A stretch of DNA of 28,391 bases from JAKLKS01 sp964370855 (lineage in GTDB: Bacteria; Planctomycetota; JAJSAM01; JAKLKS01). Shown piece after piece: positions 1-7,020 of the stretch. The notes under the pieces were generated by a model. The model worked only from the letters and a program-made list of their open reading frames with translations. It was not told the origin of the DNA and did no database searches. A program made the translations under genes and the position numbers. The stretch lies in assembly GCA_964370855.1 (NCBI GenBank), contig CAYJMF010000064.1, positions 1 to 28,391 of the forward strand. The letters are read 5' to 3'. Numbering within the stretch: position 1 is the first letter of the stretch; the number at the start of each line of letters is the position of its first letter.

Positions 1-353
1 GGGTTGGGCTCGCGACTTCCGGCCAGGCAGGAGCCCTTCTCCCAACCCCGATGAATCGGGTCGGGTACCGTATACCCCTCCTTCCGGGACCGAGGGGAGG
101 AAGGGAAGTCGAGACAGCCTCCGGCGCTGCGGGAGAATCGCAGGAATCGGGACCATGGATCTTGGGGAACGGCGTTCATCCCTCGTGCCTTGAGCAACCG
201 GAACTCCGCTTGGGTGCCCGCCGTCCCCAAGGATCCATGGCTCCGATCCCGGACCCAATCCCGGTGCGCCGGAAGTCGTCCCGACCCCGCCGCCTCTCCA
301 ACGCTCCCGACGGGGTCGCAACGGGGCCATTACCCGTGCGAACCCCTCCGGGG

Positions 354-414
354 CCCCCCCGCCCCCCCCCCCCCCCCCCCCCCCGGGGGCGCGCGGCGGG
401 GCGCCCCCCCCCCC
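354..414. repeat. Homopolymeric C tract, probable assembly artefact
   Basis: A run of 23 C at 362-384 is followed by a G/C-only stretch and a further run of 11 C at 404-414. It mirrors the poly-G/poly-C sequence that abuts the N gap near 8930. Tracts like this are typical of low-quality contig ends or gap filling in GC-rich draft assemblies, so a contig join here is possible. Confidence 0.7.
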
Positions 415-646
415 ACGCCCGGGGAGGACCTTCGCGAAATACCTGGACCCGGGGAGGGTCCTGTCCGGGAGGGTTCGCAGTGAGTGTAAGTCATTAGGTA
501 TCAATGACTTGAGATGATGGATTTGTCTCAAGAGATCCTGCCCACGGACCGACGAATCCATGGGCGAAGCCGTCACCGGAGACCGGTGCCTGGGGTCGGG
601 GTATCCCGATCCTCCACCACCGGTTGTGGTCCCATCCCCTTCGGGG

Positions 647-652
647 TAGGAT
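647..652 (+). promoter_or_regulatory. Possible -10 box (TAGGAT)
   Basis: TAGGAT fits the TANNNT pattern seen upstream of several genes in this window. It lies 46 nt before the ATG of the small four-cysteine protein, leaving room for a short leader that carries its SD. No recognisable -35 element is visible. Confidence 0.3.
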
Positions 653-698
653 TCCGGCGGCGGGGCCGACGCTCGCCCGGCCACCGGAGGGCGCACCG

Positions 699-914
699 AT
701 GGGCAAGAAGAAGTGGTGCTTCGGCCGCGAGGACTTCGTCTGCCTGACGAAGGACTGCCCCTACATGGCCGACTGCATCAAGGTGGTCTGGGACAAGAAG
801 GTCTCCCGGATGATCACCCGGATGCGCCCGCGCCGGGTGGAGCCCATCGCGCTCCCTCCCGACGACGCCACCCACCCCGTCCCCGCGGCGACCCCCTCCC
901 GCCGGCGGAAGTAG
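699..914 (+). CDS. Small four-cysteine protein, possible metal binder
   Basis: A 71-residue basic protein that I cannot assign to a named family. The start at 699 is chosen because GGAGG sits 8 nt upstream; the frame is open further upstream but without support. Four cysteines fall in the first 26 residues (C7, C15, C20, C26, spacing x7, x4, x5) amid aromatic and basic residues, which suggests zinc or Fe-S binding. The C-terminal third is Pro/Arg-rich and ends in a basic RRRK tail that could contact nucleic acid. There is no signal peptide or membrane segment. It converges on the anti-sigma gene, with the large inverted repeat between them. The function is unknown; metal binding is inference from the cysteines only. 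Confidence 0.6.
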   Translation: MGKKKWCFGREDFVCLTKDCPYMADCIKVVWDKKVSRMITRMRPRRVEPIALPPDDATHPVPAATPSRRRK

Positions 915-916
915 GC

Positions 917-994
917 GAAAAAGGGGACGCGCACCACTTTCCACTTTTCGCGGGCGCCGGCGAAAAGTGAAGAGTGGTGCGCGTCCCCTTTTTC
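917..994. repeat. 35-bp-arm inverted repeat between convergent genes
   Basis: The left arm 917-951 and right arm 960-994 are reverse complements except for two positions, separated by an 8-nt loop. The arms begin with AAAAAGGGGACGCGCACCA and end in CTTTTCGC. It starts 2 nt after the stop of the small protein, and its right arm overlaps the stop codon of the anti-sigma gene. The terminal A5 and T5 runs let it act as a bidirectional intrinsic terminator. The layout also resembles the long palindromes of REP elements that RAYT-type transposases mobilise. Only one copy is visible in this window and no such transposase is present. Confidence 0.75.
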
Positions 995-2612
995 ACTTCA
1001 CGGTGTCGTCGGGGGGAGGTTCCGGCTGCGGCTGTGGCTCGGGAGCCGGGGGATCCCCGCCCCCTCCGTCCCCTTCGCCGCTCCCGCCCTCGGCCTTCTC
1101 CACCGTGGGGCGCACGATCCTCGCCACGCGCTCCGCCTCCACCCGGACCATCTGGTCGGCGTCGTTGTCCACGGCGGCCTGGAGGGCGTCGAGGACGGCC
1201 CGGCTGGGGAAGCGCTGGAGGGCGGCCGCCGCGGTGACGCGCACGGAGGGTTCGGCGTCGTTGGCGAGGACCTGGAGGAGGGTCCCCTCGGCGCTGCCGC
1301 CTCCGGCCCGGCCCACGGCCTCCACGAGGGAGCGCCGGAACTCGGTGCCGTCGGCGGAGGGGAGGAGCGCCGTCAGGGCCTCGACGGCGGCCTCCCGATC
1401 GGCGGCCAACATCCCCTCGACGAGGGGCCCGTGGAGGGCCTTCGGCGTGGCGGCGTTCCCGAGGGCCTCGGCGAAACCCGCAACGATGGCCTTGTCCTGC
1501 ACCCCGGAGAGGGCCCGGACGCAGGTCTCCCGCATCTCGTCCCCGTAGGCCCCCTTCACACCGTCGAGGAGGGACTCCAGCACCCGGGCGTCGGCGCCCG
1601 CGGAGGGCCCGAGGACCTGCACGAGGATCCTCCGGACGGCGTCCTCGGACTCGAGGGCGAGGCGGCCGGCGAGCTCCGCCCGGGCCGGGTCGTCCTCGAG
1701 GGCGCCGACCTGCACGGCCATGGAGAGGGGCGGGCCCGAGGGCACCGCCCGCTTGGCCGGGTTCTCGTAGGAGAGGGACCGGGCGAGGCCGAGGGCGGCG
1801 GCGGTGCGCACCTCCGGCGCGCCGTCGGCGAGGAAGCCGCGGAGGGCCGTGCGCGTCTCCTCCCGCCCGTCGGCGGCCAGGGCGAGGACCATGGCGGCGC
1901 GGAGGCGCGCGTCCTTCTCCGCGGAGGCGGCATCCCGGACGGCGGCGGCCTCGGCGGGGGTCCCCGCGAGGAGGTCCCAGCCCCGGGCGACGATGGCCCC
2001 GAAGCCGTCCCCCTTCGCGGCCCGCACCGCGGCGAGGAACTCCTGCGCCGTCCGCATGGCCTGCCAGGCCGGAGGCGGGGGTTGTGCGGGATCCCCGGTC
2101 TTCCCCCCCTTCACGGGGGGAGGGGGGGTGGTGCCTTTCCTCCCGTCGGCGGCACCCTTGCCCTGATCCTCCCGCTCCTGGACGTCGGGAAGCTGGCTCG
2201 ACTTCCATTCCCGCTTCTCCACGGGCTTGTCCCTGCCGAGGAAGAGCCAGCCGAGGAACCCGGCGCCGCAGAGGAGCGCCGCCCCCGCGAGGATGGGCCC
2301 CATCCGGAGCCCCCGCGCGCTGGTCGCGCCCATGACGACGGACTTCGGCGGCGCCGCCGGACCCGCCGCGCCCCGCCGCTTCCCGTCCTTCCGGGGGAGG
2401 GCGAGGAGGAACTCCGCGGGGAACTCCGGGGGCATCCGGAAGGAGCCGAGCACCTCCTGCAGGTAGGCGGCGTTCTCCCGGAGCCGCGCGGCCTCCTTCG
2501 TGCAGGAGGGGCAGCCAGAGATGTGGGCCTCGACGGCGGTGCGGTCGCCGGCGGGGAGGTCCCCGTCGGCGAGCCCCTGCAGCAGCCCCGCGACTTCCTG
2601 GCAACCGGCCAA
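993..2612 (-). CDS. Anti-sigma factor with zinc finger, TM segment and HEAT-like domain
   Basis: A 539-residue membrane protein that probably restrains the ECF sigma factor encoded immediately upstream. Residues 1-75 form a zf-HC2-type anti-sigma domain with C4 and the H30-x3-C34-x2-C37 motif. A membrane segment covers about 104-126. After a charged Pro-rich linker, residues of about 190-510 are repeated Ala/Leu-rich helical pairs with the rhythm of HEAT repeats, followed by a Pro/Glu-rich tail. The start is TTG: GGGAGG lies 7 nt upstream and no ATG fits as well. The gene follows the sigma factor by 24 nt. A HEAT scaffold on the outer side would be an unusual sensor or partner-binding domain. 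The family call is good; the sensory role is inference. The stop codon overlaps the right arm of the inverted repeat. Confidence 0.88.
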   Translation of the reverse strand: MAGCQEVAGLLQGLADGDLPAGDRTAVEAHISGCPSCTKEAARLRENAAYLQEVLGSFRMPPEFPAEFLLALPRKDGKRRGAAGPAAPPKSVVMGATSARGLRMGPILAGAALLCGAGFLGWLFLGRDKPVEKREWKSSQLPDVQEREDQGKGAADGRKGTTPPPPVKGGKTGDPAQPPPPAWQAMRTAQEFLAAVRAAKGDGFGAIVARGWDLLAGTPAEAAAVRDAASAEKDARLRAAMVLALAADGREETRTALRGFLADGAPEVRTAAALGLARSLSYENPAKRAVPSGPPLSMAVQVGALEDDPARAELAGRLALESEDAVRRILVQVLGPSAGADARVLESLLDGVKGAYGDEMRETCVRALSGVQDKAIVAGFAEALGNAATPKALHGPLVEGMLAADREAAVEALTALLPSADGTEFRRSLVEAVGRAGGGSAEGTLLQVLANDAEPSVRVTAAAALQRFPSRAVLDALQAAVDNDADQMVRVEAERVARIVRPTVEKAEGGSGEGDGGGGDPPAPEPQPQPEPPPDDTVK

Positions 2613-2636
2613 GGCGCGACCTCCCGGTCCTTCGAC

Positions 2637-3206
2637 CTATCCCGCCGACTCGAGCCCGTGCCGGAGCTCCCGCTCGAAGAGCCGCCGCCCGCCGTCGAGC
2701 GCGGTGCGCACCTCCGCCGCCGTCTGGTCCGTCACCTCGGCGATGGCCGCGGCTCCCATCCCCTCGAGGTAGTGGAGCAGCATCGGGACCTCGTAGGTCT
2801 GGGGGAGGCGCCCGAGCACCTCCAGCAGGACGAGGGCGGCGTCCTCCTTCCGGAGGTCCTTCATCACGGTGGAGAGGTGGAGGCCGCCGGCGACCCGCTT
2901 CGCCTCCCGGCTCCCGACCCGCAGCATCTGCATGCTCCGGCCGTGGTCCCTCACGTAGGCCGCCGATTCCTCGCGGGCCACGCCGAGGAGGAAGGCCCGG
3001 AAGGGGAGCTCCGCCGGCTTCGCCTCGAGGCGCTCGTAGGCCGCCTCGAAGGCCTTCCGGGTGACCCCCGCGGCGGCCTCCCGCCGCGTGGTCCGGGCCA
3101 GGGCCAGGGCGTGGACCGTGCGGGCGTACTTCCGGAAGAGGAGGGTGTAGGCCTCGGCGTCGCCGCCGAGGACCCGCGCCACGACCTCTCCGTCGGCGAT
3201 GCCCAC
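2637..3206 (-). CDS. ECF-type RNA polymerase sigma factor
   Basis: A 189-residue sigma-70-like protein. The N-terminal part, with DGEVVARVLGGDAEAY near the start and an FRKYARTVHALAL stretch, matches region 2.1-2.2 of extracytoplasmic-function sigma factors. The C-terminal part (about 130-189), beginning near LPQTYEVPMLLHYLEGM, matches the region 4 helix-turn-helix that reads the -35 element. The start is a GTG at 3206, two nucleotides after the stop of the upstream gene, with GGGAGG 5 nt before it; this implies translational coupling. A much longer open frame in phase is a shadow of the upstream genes. It is paired with the anti-sigma gene downstream, so its activity is presumably controlled by membrane sequestration. 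Confidence 0.88.
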   Translation of the reverse strand: MGIADGEVVARVLGGDAEAYTLLFRKYARTVHALALARTTRREAAAGVTRKAFEAAYERLEAKPAELPFRAFLLGVAREESAAYVRDHGRSMQMLRVGSREAKRVAGGLHLSTVMKDLRKEDAALVLLEVLGRLPQTYEVPMLLHYLEGMGAAAIAEVTDQTAAEVRTALDGGRRLFERELRHGLESAG

Positions 3207-3208
3207 GG

Positions 3209-4432
3209 CTACCTCCCGCCCGCCGGCTCGCCGCCGGCCCCGGACCCGTCCCCCGTCCCCGTGTTGGACGGCGCCGGCCCGGGATTCCCCGCGAGCCGGG
3301 AATCGCGGGCGATGCGGAAGCCCACGAGGGGGGAGGTGAAGCGGGCCTCCATCTTGAAGTCGGCGTTCCAGGTGCGGGCGGAGATGGCGCCGTCCTCCTC
3401 CTGCTCCTGGAAGGAGGCGCCCCGGATGACGCGGTATCGCATCCACTCGCCGGGTTCCATGTCCACCTTCCAGGCGGCGTGGTCCGTCCACTCGGACACG
3501 TTGCCGCCCATGTGGAGGATGTCGTAGGGGCTGATGTCCGTCGTCGTGAAATCCACGGGAAGCGGCGTGAGGTCGTGGACGACGGCGCGGGTCCGCCGGA
3601 CGGGGCGTCCGAGGACGCTGACCTCCTCCTCGAAGCCCTCGCCCCAGGGGTAGGTGCGGCCGTCGGTGCCGCGGGCGGCCTTCTCCCACTCCTCCTCGCG
3701 GGGGAGCCGGGCCCCGGGGGCGCGGCCCGTGGCGCGGAGCCACGTGCAGAAGTCCTCGGCCATGAGGCAGGAGACGCCGCGCACGGGGAGGCCGCCGTCG
3801 GTCCAGGGGAACATGGGGAGCTCCCGCCGCCCCTCGGGGTCGGCGGGGTCCTTGTCCCAGGTCCAGTAGGAGGGGACGGAGGGGATCCACTGCTGGTGGA
3901 CCTCGAGGTAGTCGCGGCGGTCGAGGAGGTACTCCCGCCACTGTGCGTTGGAGATCTCCGTGCGGAGGATCTCGAAGGCCGGGACGTCCACCTCCTCGGA
4001 CCAGCGGTGGGCCGCGTCGACGGGGGGGCCGAACTTGAAGGGGCCCTCGGGCACGGCGACCCAGTCGAGGCGGAAGGCCCCGGCGCCCCCGCTTCCGCCG
4101 TCGGGGTCGGGCAGGGTCTCCGCGGGGAAGATCCGCCGGGCCCCCTCGGGGTCGAGGACCAGCATTCCGACGGCGGCGGTCCCGAGGACGAGGGCGGCGG
4201 CGGCGGCGATGACCGCCCACCGCAGCGGCGCCGGGGTCCGCGCGGAGGGGGCGGCGCCGGGGGTGCGGAGGACCTGGATCTGGCTCGAGAGGACCTCCTT
4301 GCCGGGGTGCGACGGCAGGGAGCAGGTGGGGCAGAAGTTCCAGTCCGGCCGGAGCCGGTGCGCGCACCGCGGGCACTCGGTGCCCTCGGCCACCGCGGCG
4401 GTCGTTGTCCCCCCGGGGACGGCGTTCATCAC
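3209..4432 (-). CDS. Membrane-anchored zinc-ribbon protein with SUMF1/FGE-like domain
   Basis: A 407-residue protein and the first gene of the sigma operon. C20-x2-C23 and C34-x2-C37 form a cytoplasmic zinc ribbon; about 67-92 is a membrane segment; about 120-390 is a formylglycine-generating-enzyme-like (SUMF1) fold, with typical VPEG, RTEISNAQW, RLPREEEWEKAARG, YPWGE, GGNVSEW and VIRGASF blocks. The cysteine pair that true formylglycine-generating enzymes carry after the RGGS block is missing, so the domain is probably non-catalytic and binds ligand or protein. The start is GTG 4432 or ATG 4429; no clean SD exists, but TAGAAT lies 6 nt before the GTG, suggesting a leaderless message. Placement ahead of sigma/anti-sigma suggests a role in the same signalling unit (inference). 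Confidence 0.85.
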   Translation of the reverse strand: MMNAVPGGTTTAAVAEGTECPRCAHRLRPDWNFCPTCSLPSHPGKEVLSSQIQVLRTPGAAPSARTPAPLRWAVIAAAAALVLGTAAVGMLVLDPEGARRIFPAETLPDPDGGSGGAGAFRLDWVAVPEGPFKFGPPVDAAHRWSEEVDVPAFEILRTEISNAQWREYLLDRRDYLEVHQQWIPSVPSYWTWDKDPADPEGRRELPMFPWTDGGLPVRGVSCLMAEDFCTWLRATGRAPGARLPREEEWEKAARGTDGRTYPWGEGFEEEVSVLGRPVRRTRAVVHDLTPLPVDFTTTDISPYDILHMGGNVSEWTDHAAWKVDMEPGEWMRYRVIRGASFQEQEEDGAISARTWNADFKMEARFTSPLVGFRIARDSRLAGNPGPAPSNTGTGDGSGAGGEPAGGR

Positions 4433-4438
4433 CCCCTG

Positions 4439-4444
4439 ATTCTA
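4439..4444 (-). promoter_or_regulatory. -10-like box TAGAAT, leaderless start of the sigma operon
   Basis: TAGAAT on the minus strand ends 6 nt before the GTG (9 nt before the ATG) of the SUMF1-like gene. That is the distance expected when transcription starts at the start codon itself. No -35 match is visible. Confidence 0.5.
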
Positions 4445-4515
4445 CCCGAGGAGCGGGACGGGGGGGCGGCCCGTCCGCGGCCCCCGATTCCTTCCCCCGC
4501 GGTCGCGCCCCCGTC

Positions 4516-4521
4516 GTACAC
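4516..4521 (+). promoter_or_regulatory. Possible -10 box of the tRNA-Thr gene
   Basis: TACACT, a TANNNT-type hexamer, lies 17 nt before the first base of the tRNA, a plausible distance for a short precursor leader. There is no clear -35 element. Confidence 0.35.
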
Positions 4522-4538
4522 TCGCGGTTCTTCCCCGG

Positions 4539-4613
4539 GCCCGCGTAGCTCAACGGTGGAGCGTCGCTTTCGTAAAGCGAAGGATGTCGGTTCAAATCCG
4601 ACCGCGGGCTCCA
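4539..4613 (+). tRNA. tRNA-Thr (anticodon CGT), CCA encoded
   Basis: A full cloverleaf can be folded by eye. The acceptor stem is GCCCGCG (4539-4545) with CGCGGGC (4603-4609). The D stem is GCTC/GAGC, the anticodon stem TCGCT/AGCGA around loop TTCGTAA (anticodon CGT, codon ACG), and the T stem GTCGG/CCGAC around TTCAAAT. The variable loop is 5 nt and the discriminator is T4610, followed by an encoded CCA. The recombinase gene begins 109 nt after the 3' end, the classic position for an element integrated at a tRNA 3' end. Confidence 0.97.
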
Positions 4614-4722
4614 CTCCAACCTCCTTGTCTGAAAGGGCTTACGGCGCAAGGACTCCGCCACCGGGATCGCCGGAATCGGCCGTGATACCATGTTTGAGTC
4701 CAACGGGATCACGGAGGTGGCC

Positions 4723-5844
4723 ATGGCGGGACGACGACGGAAGGTCGGAGTCTTCCGACGGAAGGGCCCCGACGGCCGGGTCCTCGATGGGTGGTACTAC
4801 CGCTACTTCAAGGCCGACGGCAAGCGCACCATGGCCTTCGCCGGCGACTCCTACAGGGAAGCCGCGGCCTTCGCGAAGAAGCGCCTCACCGAGGTCGAGG
4901 AGGAGAAGGCGCTCCCCCCCGAGGACCGCGTGCGGCGCCCCCTCCTCGCGGAGTTCCTGCTCGACTACTTCCCCATCCTCGAGATGCGCGTGGCGCCGAC
5001 CACGCTGGGGACGCATCGGACGAACCTCCTGAGCGCCGCGCGCTTCTTCGGGGAGAAGCCGGTGGATGAGGTCCGGCGGGCCGACGTGGAGGAATGGCTC
5101 GCCCGCATCGCCGCCACGGGCGGCCTCAAGCCGCTCACGCTGCGGCGCCACCTGAGCACGCTCTCGGTCTGCTTCGAGGACCTCATCGGGCGGGGGTTCC
5201 TCGAGGCGAACCCCTGCCGGGGCATCCGCCTCCCGCGCGCGCAGGAGTACCCGGTCCCCTACCTCGAGCCCGAGGACCTGCGGCGGATCTACGCCGCCAC
5301 CGTCCCCCTCCACCGGCCCTTCATCCAGCTTCTGGGGGAGACGGGGCTCCGGCTGGGGGAGCTGCGCTCCATCACCTGGCAGGACGTGTCCAGGGGGATC
5401 GACCGCATCACGGTCCGCCGCTCCAAGTCCCGCCGGGTCCGGGTCGTCCCCTTGACGCCGCTCGGGCGGGAGGCGCTCCGGGAGATGGAGACGCGCCGGG
5501 GGCCGGTGCCGCTCATCGGGCTCCAGCCGGTCTTCGGGGAGGGGTTCGAGGTGTCCGGGGTGCGGAAGCACTTCCACGAGGCGGTCAGGAAGGCCGGCTT
5601 CGAGAAGCTCCGTCTCCAGGACCTGCGCCACGCCTTCGCTTCTTCCCTTGTAAGAGCCGGAGTGCCGATTCCAGCCGTCTCCGACCTGATGGGGCACTCG
5701 TCCCCGGAGCTGGTGCTGACCCGGTACGGGAAGCACGCCCCTTCGAACGCGGGGGATCAGGCGATTGAGGTGCTGGCGCGGTTCCGGGGGGAGGTCCCGG
5801 TGGAGCCGGCCGCAGGAGGGCGGCGAGACCGGCAGGATCGATGA
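4723..5844 (+). CDS. Tyrosine recombinase / phage-type integrase
   Basis: A 373-residue site-specific recombinase. The N-terminal third reads as a SAM-like core-binding domain. The catalytic domain shows the Arg I box (TGLRLGELRSITW), a lysine-bearing beta hairpin (VRRSKSRRVRVVPL), the box II sequence DLRHAFASSLVRAG, then GHSSPELVLTRYGKH with the second-box histidine and nucleophilic tyrosine. The usual first histidine of the HxxR box is glutamine here (QDLR), a substitution I believe occurs in some active integrases. The start at 4723 is chosen for GGAGG 5 nt upstream; the ATG at 4690 has no SD. It directly follows tRNA-Thr, its likely integration target. Its 3' end overlaps the convergent HTH gene. 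Confidence 0.93.
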   Translation: MAGRRRKVGVFRRKGPDGRVLDGWYYRYFKADGKRTMAFAGDSYREAAAFAKKRLTEVEEEKALPPEDRVRRPLLAEFLLDYFPILEMRVAPTTLGTHRTNLLSAARFFGEKPVDEVRRADVEEWLARIAATGGLKPLTLRRHLSTLSVCFEDLIGRGFLEANPCRGIRLPRAQEYPVPYLEPEDLRRIYAATVPLHRPFIQLLGETGLRLGELRSITWQDVSRGIDRITVRRSKSRRVRVVPLTPLGREALREMETRRGPVPLIGLQPVFGEGFEVSGVRKHFHEAVRKAGFEKLRLQDLRHAFASSLVRAGVPIPAVSDLMGHSSPELVLTRYGKHAPSNAGDQAIEVLARFRGEVPVEPAAGGRRDRQDR

Positions 5845-6685
5845 GCCACTCCCGCCCGACCTTGCGGGCGGGGTAGGTGCCGTCGCGGCACTTGCGGAGT
5901 ACGGTTTCGCGGCAGGCGTCGAGGATGAGCATCCCCTCCTCCACGGTGAGGGGGGTCTTCCGGTCGGGCCAGTCGCCGAGGTCCGCCAGGGTGCGGGCCC
6001 GCTCCGCCGGGGGCGAGGGGTACTCCCGGCCGGAGCCGTCCTCTTCGAGGGCCCGTCCGAGTTCCTCCAGGACGGCCAGGACGGAGGGGTGCTCCCGGAG
6101 CCGCCTCGCGTCGAGGAGGGCCTCGCGGGCCGCCTCCCGGGCCTGGTCCGGGTCCCCCCACGGGGAGAGGTGCTGGTCGAGGGCCCGGAGGTAGGGGACG
6201 AGCCAGGGGCGTGGCGGAGGGGAGCCGTAGAGGGTGCCGCCCTCGTACTCGCCGGCCAGGCGGAGGGCGAGGTCGAACCGGGAGGCCTCGGGGATGCGGA
6301 GCCGGCGCATGACGGAGTCGGCGGCGTCGCAGAGGAGGGCTTCCGCCCAGGCGGCCCGGACGAGGCGCTGGGAGGCGGGGGGCTCGGCGCGGCGGAGAAC
6401 CTGGACGAGGGCGTCGAGGAGCCTGGTGGGGGTGGGGTTCCGGCGGGCCTGCTCGATGTGGGTGTGGGCGGTCCGGTCCTCGTCGGCGGCCAGAGGGATG
6501 GCGTTCCGCTCCTTCGTCGTGCGGGCGGTGGCCAGGTGTTCGACGAGGGGCTTCTGGGTCCTGAAGGCCAGGGCGGCAAGGCGGGGAATGGTGGGCAGGC
6601 GGGGTTCCATGGGGGAAGAGTACCGGGTGGGGCCTTGGAGTGGGTAGAGAGGGAAGGTCGCGGGGATGGGGGTCTCCTGTTTCAT
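5585..6685 (-). CDS. HTH_17 / excisionase-type DNA-binding protein, convergent with the integrase
   Basis: A 366-codon frame. Residues 40-235 are a helical region I do not recognise. Residues of about 245-291 match the MerR-like helix-turn-helix of excisionase-family proteins (LTVEEG..., DGTYPARKVGREWLIDPAGL). The remaining 75 or so residues are a Pro/Ser/Arg-rich tail lying antisense to the integrase catalytic region, present only because no stop occurs earlier; a missing stop or a frameshift error is possible. The start may be 6685 or the ATG at 6610; neither has a good SD. Its neighbour suggests an accessory factor for excision or a regulator of the element (inference). Confidence 0.65.
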   Translation of the reverse strand: MKQETPIPATFPLYPLQGPTRYSSPMEPRLPTIPRLAALAFRTQKPLVEHLATARTTKERNAIPLAADEDRTAHTHIEQARRNPTPTRLLDALVQVLRRAEPPASQRLVRAAWAEALLCDAADSVMRRLRIPEASRFDLALRLAGEYEGGTLYGSPPPRPWLVPYLRALDQHLSPWGDPDQAREAAREALLDARRLREHPSVLAVLEELGRALEEDGSGREYPSPPAERARTLADLGDWPDRKTPLTVEEGMLILDACRETVLRKCRDGTYPARKVGREWLIDPAGLAALLRPAPPGPPPGTAPAPQSPDPPRSKGRASRTGSAPAPGTSAPSGRRRLESALRLLQGKKRRRGAGPGDGASRSRPS

Positions 6686-6691
6686 GGAGAT

Positions 6692-6741
6692 GACACCGCC
6701 CTCTCAAGGCTGCGAGACCGGTTCAAATCCGGTTAGGGGTA
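6692..6741 (+). other. 3' fragment of a tRNA-Glu (CTC), attachment-site remnant
   Basis: The sequence matches the anticodon arm to discriminator of a bacterial tRNA-Glu. The anticodon stem is CCGCC (6696-6700) against GGCTG (6708-6712) with one mismatch, around loop CTCTCAA (anticodon CTC). A 4-nt variable loop is followed by T stem ACCGG/CCGGT around TTCAAAT, then acceptor strand TAGGGGT and an A. The expected 5' half (ACCCCTA and the D arm) is absent upstream. Displaced 3' tRNA halves of this kind are the usual footprint of an element integrated in a tRNA gene (attR). Confidence 0.7.
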
Positions 6742-6954
6742 CGCCGCCGCTGCGACGGGGGCAACCCCCCTAACCTTGCCGTTCTCGAACTCGGGGGAGG
6801 TGGCGCGGGCCTTCTCGTCCCACTCCAGCAGCAGCCGGAAGAGCCCGAGGAGGCCCTCCGCGGCCTGCCGTGCGTCCTCGGCGCAGACCGGTCGCCCGGA
6901 CTTCCTGGAGAGGAACTCCTGGGCGCGCTGGACCATCGGAGAGGGCTTCGACAT
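6733..6954 (-). CDS. Small hypothetical protein
   Basis: A 73-residue soluble protein. The first 50 or so residues form a coherent helical sequence (QRAQEFLSRKSGRPV, then ARQAAEGLLGLFRLLLEWDEKAR), the part most likely to be a real gene; the last 20 are Ala/Val/Pro-rich. The frame runs into the tRNA-Glu fragment, and its stop uses T-stem bases, so the 3' end may have been created by the integration event. It is preceded only by a G-run, not a clear SD. It lies on the same strand as the HTH protein, 47 nt from its upstream end. Family unknown. Confidence 0.5.
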   Translation of the reverse strand: MSKPSPMVQRAQEFLSRKSGRPVCAEDARQAAEGLLGLFRLLLEWDEKARATSPEFENGKVRGVAPVAAAAYP

Positions 6955-7020
6955 CCCCCATATTGTCCCATGTTCGAGAGGGTGCCGATTGGAGGGGGAT
7001 TGGAGTCGTTCTTGGAGTCG

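Larger units (their letters stand above)
1..698. other. Leading region without a convincing gene
   Basis: Reading frames through here are low-complexity Pro/Arg/Gly translations that I regard as shadows. The interval holds a small inverted repeat at the very start (GGGTTGGG at 1-8 against CCCAACCC at 41-48), the C-tract at 362-414 described separately, a short CCCC-TTC-GGGG hairpin near 637-646, and a possible -10 box at 647-652. The gene to the left may lie outside the window. Confidence 0.5.

Noticed and set aside
51..497. 148-codon plus-strand frame near the left end
   Set aside because: Runs through the poly-C tract, is Pro/Arg-rich, and has no SD.
814..2604. 596-codon minus-strand frame
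   Set aside because: Arg/Gly/Pro-rich shadow of the anti-sigma gene in another phase; it also reads through the inverted repeat.
1431..3527. 698-codon plus-strand frame
   Set aside because: Low-complexity antisense of the sigma and anti-sigma genes, caused by GC-rich third positions.
2637..4724. 695-codon minus-strand frame ending in the sigma factor
   Set aside because: Only the last 189 codons are protein-like; the rest overlaps the SUMF1-like gene and even the tRNA.
6660..6741. Complete tRNA-Glu gene
   Set aside because: The 5' acceptor strand needed to pair with TAGGGGT and a normal D arm are absent; only the 3' half fits.
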